From positions 124,001 to 188,000 of the forward strand of contig QAYZ01000015.1 of assembly GCA_003054655.1 (NCBI GenBank): DNA of 64,000 nt, written 5' to 3'. Position numbers and translations under genes: made by a program. A model generated the notes under the pieces. That model searched no databases. It saw only the letters and a program-made list of their open reading frames with translations, and was not told the DNA's origin. Numbering within the stretch: the stretch's first letter is position 1; each line of letters starts with the position of its first letter. The stretch comes from Spartobacteria bacterium LR76. Its GTDB lineage: Bacteria > Verrucomicrobiota > Verrucomicrobiia > Chthoniobacterales > Terrimicrobiaceae. Shown piece after piece: positions 61,203 to 64,000 of the stretch.

Positions 61203-62245
61203 AGAGCCTTTCTGCGCTGCCTCAGGAGCATCCCGAGAAAAAACGGCGCGCCGAAAGCGGCGGTCAAAATTCCGATCGGCATCTCCGCCGGAGCGACAAT
61301 GACCCGGGCCGTCGTATCAGCCAATACCAGCAGGCTCGCGCCGAGCAAAGCCGAACCTGGAATGAGCCACCGATGATCCGGCCCGATCATGAGTCGCACC
61401 AGATGCGGAACGACCAGGCCGACAAAACCGATGATTCCCGTATAGGCCACGCACACGCCCACTCCCGCCGCCGTGAGAAAAATGATCAGCCCCTTGATTC
61501 TCTCGACCGCATACCCCAGATGCGCCGCCTCGGCCTCGCCGAGCGAAAGCGCATTCAACGCCCCGGCAAACAGCGGAGCCAGCGTCACCAGCCCGAGACA
61601 GAAGGGCAAGGCAATACCCACAATCTTCCAATCCGCCGCCCCCAGGCTCCCCAGCGTCCAGAAAGAGAGGGTACGCAACTGCGCATCCGTGGCGAGAAAG
61701 GTGGCGAATCCGATCACCGCTCCGACGAGGGCATTCACCGCCACGCCCGCCAGCAACAAGGTCGCCACCGCCGTGTAGCCGCTGGTATTGGCCAGCCGCT
61801 GGATGAACAACGTCACGCCCAGCGCACCGGCAAACGCCGCCATCGGCAGAAAGCCCGCATGATGAAGAAAGGGCAGCGTCGGCAGCAACACGCCGCCGAG
61901 CACTATGGAAAACACCGCTCCCAGCGCCGCTCCGCTGGAAACACCAATGAGGCTGGGGTCCGCCAGCGGATTGCGAAAGAGTCCCTGCATGAGAGCCCCC
62001 GCCACGGACAGCCCGGCCCCGACCATGAGGCCGAGCACCACCCGCGGAGCACGCAGATGCCAGAGCACGGCATCGTGCGTACCCGAGGCTGCCGCACCGG
62101 TCAGCTTGCCCCAGAGGATGGACAGGATCTCCCCCGGGGGTATGCGGACCGCACCAAGACTGAGACCGACGATGACAGAGCCAATGGCCGCCACGATCAA
62201 CGCAGCGACCACCATGCCCCGCCCGCGGCGGATACCGGAGTTCAC
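61193..62245 (-). CDS. hmuU: Hemin ABC transporter permease HmuU (FecCD family)
   Basis: A 350-aa polytopic protein with the FecCD signatures LRAPRVVLGLMVGAGLSVAG, LMQGLFRNPLADPSLIGVSS and GIIGFVGLVVPHLVRLMIGP. About nine to ten hydrophobic segments are expected. It overlaps hmuT (62242-62245) and hmuV. The operon order with a HemS-like protein favours haem over siderophore. Confidence 0.94.
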   Translation of the reverse strand: MNSGIRRGRGMVVAALIVAAIGSVIVGLSLGAVRIPPGEILSILWGKLTGAAASGTHDAVLWHLRAPRVVLGLMVGAGLSVAGALMQGLFRNPLADPSLIGVSSGAALGAVFSIVLGGVLLPTLPFLHHAGFLPMAAFAGALGVTLFIQRLANTSGYTAVATLLLAGVAVNALVGAVIGFATFLATDAQLRTLSFWTLGSLGAADWKIVGIALPFCLGLVTLAPLFAGALNALSLGEAEAAHLGYAVERIKGLIIFLTAAGVGVCVAYTGIIGFVGLVVPHLVRLMIGPDHRWLIPGSALLGASLLVLADTTARVIVAPAEMPIGILTAAFGAPFFLGMLLRQRRKALWS

Positions 62246-63087
62246 TTCTGGGCGAGACCCGGAGAAGCCCGGAGCTTCTGGCCCAGCTCCAGCGCGGCCT
62301 TGCCGAGCCGGGGGCCAAAGCCCAGGAGATATAGATCGTCCAGCGCCACCACGCGGCGAGCCTGGCCCGCAGGCGTGAGCGTAAGTCCCGGCTGCTTCAG
62401 CAATTCGTCGACGCCTCCCGCGCTCTCGAGACCCTTGGCTGTCACCAGGATCACGTCGGGAGCCGCCGCCACGGCCGCCTCGGCGGTGAGAGGCTTGTAG
62501 CCTTCGTAATCCGTCACAGCGTTCCGAGCCCCGGCGAGCGCGATCATCGCATCAGCCGCGGTATTTTTTCCGGAGACATTCATCAGCCCGCCTCCGCGGG
62601 TGTAGATGAATAGCACCCTGGGCGCTGTCTCCGGCTTGCCCGCGCTTTCGCTGGCAACCTTGAGGTCATCGCGCAAGGCGGCGATCAGCTTGTCCGCCTC
62701 CTCCGTCTTGCCAACCTCGGAGCCAACCACCCGGATGCGGTTTTCCGCCGCTTCCACGGTGTGCTCATTGGGCAGACGAACGACCTTCACGCCGATTTTC
62801 TCAACCTGGTTGAGCGCCTCCGTCGGGCCGCTGTCGGCATTCACCAGCACGAGGGATGGTTTCATCGACAGGATTCCTTCCGCCGACAGGGCGCGGGAAT
62901 ACCCCACCTTGGGCAGCGCCGCAGCCTGCTCCGGGTAGATGCTGGAGGTATCCACCGCCACGAGAGCATCCTGCGCGCCCAGCGCATAGATCGTCTCGGT
63001 AATGGCTCCTCCCGCGCTCACGATGCGGTCCGACGCGTGGCTTTCGAGTGCGAAAGCCACGGCCAGCAAAACAACGAGCGTCCTCAC
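62242..63087 (-). CDS. hmuT: Hemin-binding periplasmic protein HmuT
   Basis: A 281-aa protein with a signal peptide (TLVVLLAVAFALESHA). The mature chain begins DRIVSAGGAITETIYALGAQ, the standard HmuT/BtuF-like start, and has VGYSRALSAEGILSMKPSLV. It carries haem from the outer-membrane receptor to HmuUV. Overlaps hmuS by ATGA and hmuU by 4 bases. Confidence 0.93.
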   Translation of the reverse strand: MRTLVVLLAVAFALESHASDRIVSAGGAITETIYALGAQDALVAVDTSSIYPEQAAALPKVGYSRALSAEGILSMKPSLVLVNADSGPTEALNQVEKIGVKVVRLPNEHTVEAAENRIRVVGSEVGKTEEADKLIAALRDDLKVASESAGKPETAPRVLFIYTRGGGLMNVSGKNTAADAMIALAGARNAVTDYEGYKPLTAEAAVAAAPDVILVTAKGLESAGGVDELLKQPGLTLTPAGQARRVVALDDLYLLGFGPRLGKAALELGQKLRASPGLAQK

Positions 63088-64000
63088 GCGATCTCCTTGA
63101 CCGGCAGCTCGGCGACGAGCGCCTGCCAGCGGGCATCCTCCACCTCGCCCGGCTTCCTCTTGCCGAAGAAGAGCGCGATGTTTTCGCCAGCGGCGTCATA
63201 GAGTTCGACCGAGGTCACGATGCCATCCGTGGTGGGTTTGCGAACCACCCAGGCAGAAGCGACGTGGGGGAGATGCAGATGCATGTTGAACTCGTCGTCG
63301 AGCACATTCAGCCAGTCCGCGCCAAACATCTTGATGTTCGTCACCTCTCCAGTGTGGATCTGGATGCAGCCGGGGCTGCCGATGAAGACCATGATCGGGA
63401 GCTGGCGCGCAGCCGCCTGCTCGAGCATCACGCGGGTGGCATCGAGCGACAGGCGCTGGGTCATTCCCTCCGGAGCCAGGCGTAGCGACTGCTCGCGGGC
63501 CACGCGAAACTGCTGGAGCAGCATGTAAAAGGCATGTGTGTCCTTGAGCTCCAGCCAGGCTTTCTGGAATCCCGCCACGTCGATCTCTGCATCAGGCAAT
63601 ACCGGACGCGGAGGCGAGACCGGCTCGACCGGCTGCTCCGTCGACTGATCCGCCGCACGGAAGCGATTCATGAGCTCGCCGTATCCGCCGTAGTTGCTCT
63701 CCTTTTGCAGGAAGACCTTGTGAATGGCATTCCCGTGCTTGTCGAAGAACTGGAAGCTCTGGCGCTCGCCCTCCGGCGTGCGATCCGTCACTGCGTAACC
63801 GTACTTCCACGCGTGCATGAAGAGGCGCAGGTCGATGTCGTGCCCGACCACCTGGCCCATGCCGTGGAAAAAGTCAATCTGGCGAAACTCGCCGTACCGC
63901 TCATGCACCGCCGCTTCATTGCGGGTAAGGCACATGATGCGCCCCAGGCGGGGAAACTCTTTAATGAGAGCCGCCCAGTCGCCCTCCAGCCGTGTGACGC
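63084..64000 (-). CDS. hmuS: Hemin-degrading/haem-handling protein HmuS (5' end outside window)
   Basis: At least 305 aa; the frame is open to the window edge. The visible N-side reads RLEGDWAALIKEFPRLGRIM then CLTRNEAAVHERYGEF, as in HemS/HmuS, and the repeat-like C-terminal half has GCIQIHTGEVTNIKMFGADW and FNMHLHLPHVASAWVVRKPT. These cytoplasmic proteins bind or degrade haem after import. The start and the operon promoter, probably Fur-controlled, lie beyond position 64000. Confidence 0.93.
   Translation of the reverse strand, partial: VTRLEGDWAALIKEFPRLGRIMCLTRNEAAVHERYGEFRQIDFFHGMGQVVGHDIDLRLFMHAWKYGYAVTDRTPEGERQSFQFFDKHGNAIHKVFLQKESNYGGYGELMNRFRAADQSTEQPVEPVSPPRPVLPDAEIDVAGFQKAWLELKDTHAFYMLLQQFRVAREQSLRLAPEGMTQRLSLDATRVMLEQAAARQLPIMVFIGSPGCIQIHTGEVTNIKMFGADWLNVLDDEFNMHLHLPHVASAWVVRKPTTDGIVTSVELYDAAGENIALFFGKRKPGEVEDARWQALVAELPVKEIA

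Overview
This is a GC-rich bacterial chromosome segment, most likely from a nitrogen-fixing member of the Verrucomicrobiota (Chthoniobacter/Terrimicrobium-like; this placement is inference). The evidence is a complete four-gene Verru_Chthon prepilin cassette (order D-B-C-A), a pair of PEP-CTERM proteins, several prepilin-like proteins, two CE7-type esterases and other polysaccharide enzymes, and a Group II-like Mo-nitrogenase cluster. Genes are tightly packed. Many neighbours overlap by ATGA, and three convergent pairs share a CTAG.

Layout. 1-1640: the 5' part of RNase R, two tandem prepilin-like genes and tRNA-Gly(CCC). 1.9-5.7 kb: an ADP-ribosylglycohydrolase gene and a partner, divergent from an AraC regulator, then a small exported protein. 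6.0-9.7 kb: a membrane-stress operon (ribbon-helix-helix-like protein, PspA, YqiJ, flotillin YqiK). 10-12 kb: an ion-channel-like protein, class III PPK2 and a small membrane protein. 11.9-26 kb, mostly minus strand: nifA-draT-draG, then nifHDKENB, a 2Fe-2S ferredoxin and nifV, followed by two unknown genes and an 8Fe-8S ferredoxin. 26.1-32.3 kb: an XRE-type regulator with a ligand-binding domain, divergent from an operon of two paralogous PEP-CTERM proteins (the second fused in frame to a prepilin), an oxyanion-binding lipoprotein, ModA and ModB. 32.3-42.1 kb: the Verru_Chthon cassette and two accessory genes, flanked by two CE7 esterases. 42.2-49.1 kb: polysaccharide deacetylase, GH92, a beta-helix lyase-like protein, a LacI regulator and a hydroxyacid dehydrogenase. 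49.2-56.8 kb: a carbohydrate-binding protein, a DUF4034-CPBP protease, a CpxP-like protein, transaldolase, a beta-helix/pseudo-AAA/zinc-ribbon protein and a serine hydrolase. 56.8-59.4 kb: iscA-hscB-hscA. 59.5-64 kb: a Fur-box-preceded AraC regulator convergent with hmuSTUV haem uptake.

How it fits together. NifHDK with NifE, NifN, NifB and NifV can make and insert FeMo-cofactor. The two ferredoxins are plausible electron donors, NifA is the sigma-54 activator, and DraT/DraG would switch NifH off and on through the conserved Arg97. The neighbouring XRE/Mod operon would supply molybdenum. Haem-iron uptake and IscA/HscBA serve iron and Fe-S supply more generally.

The most unusual object is the Mo-uptake operon that begins with two PEP-CTERM proteins. 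In the second, the arginine-rich PEP-CTERM tail doubles as the basic leader of a prepilin, giving a two-helix polyprotein with predicted cleavage sites for two different processing enzymes. Other oddities are a Group II-type nif cluster without nifI1/nifI2, a terminator inside the signal-peptide codons of a membrane protease, a pseudo-AAA protein fused to a beta-helix, and an HscA lacking much of nucleotide-binding subdomain IIB.
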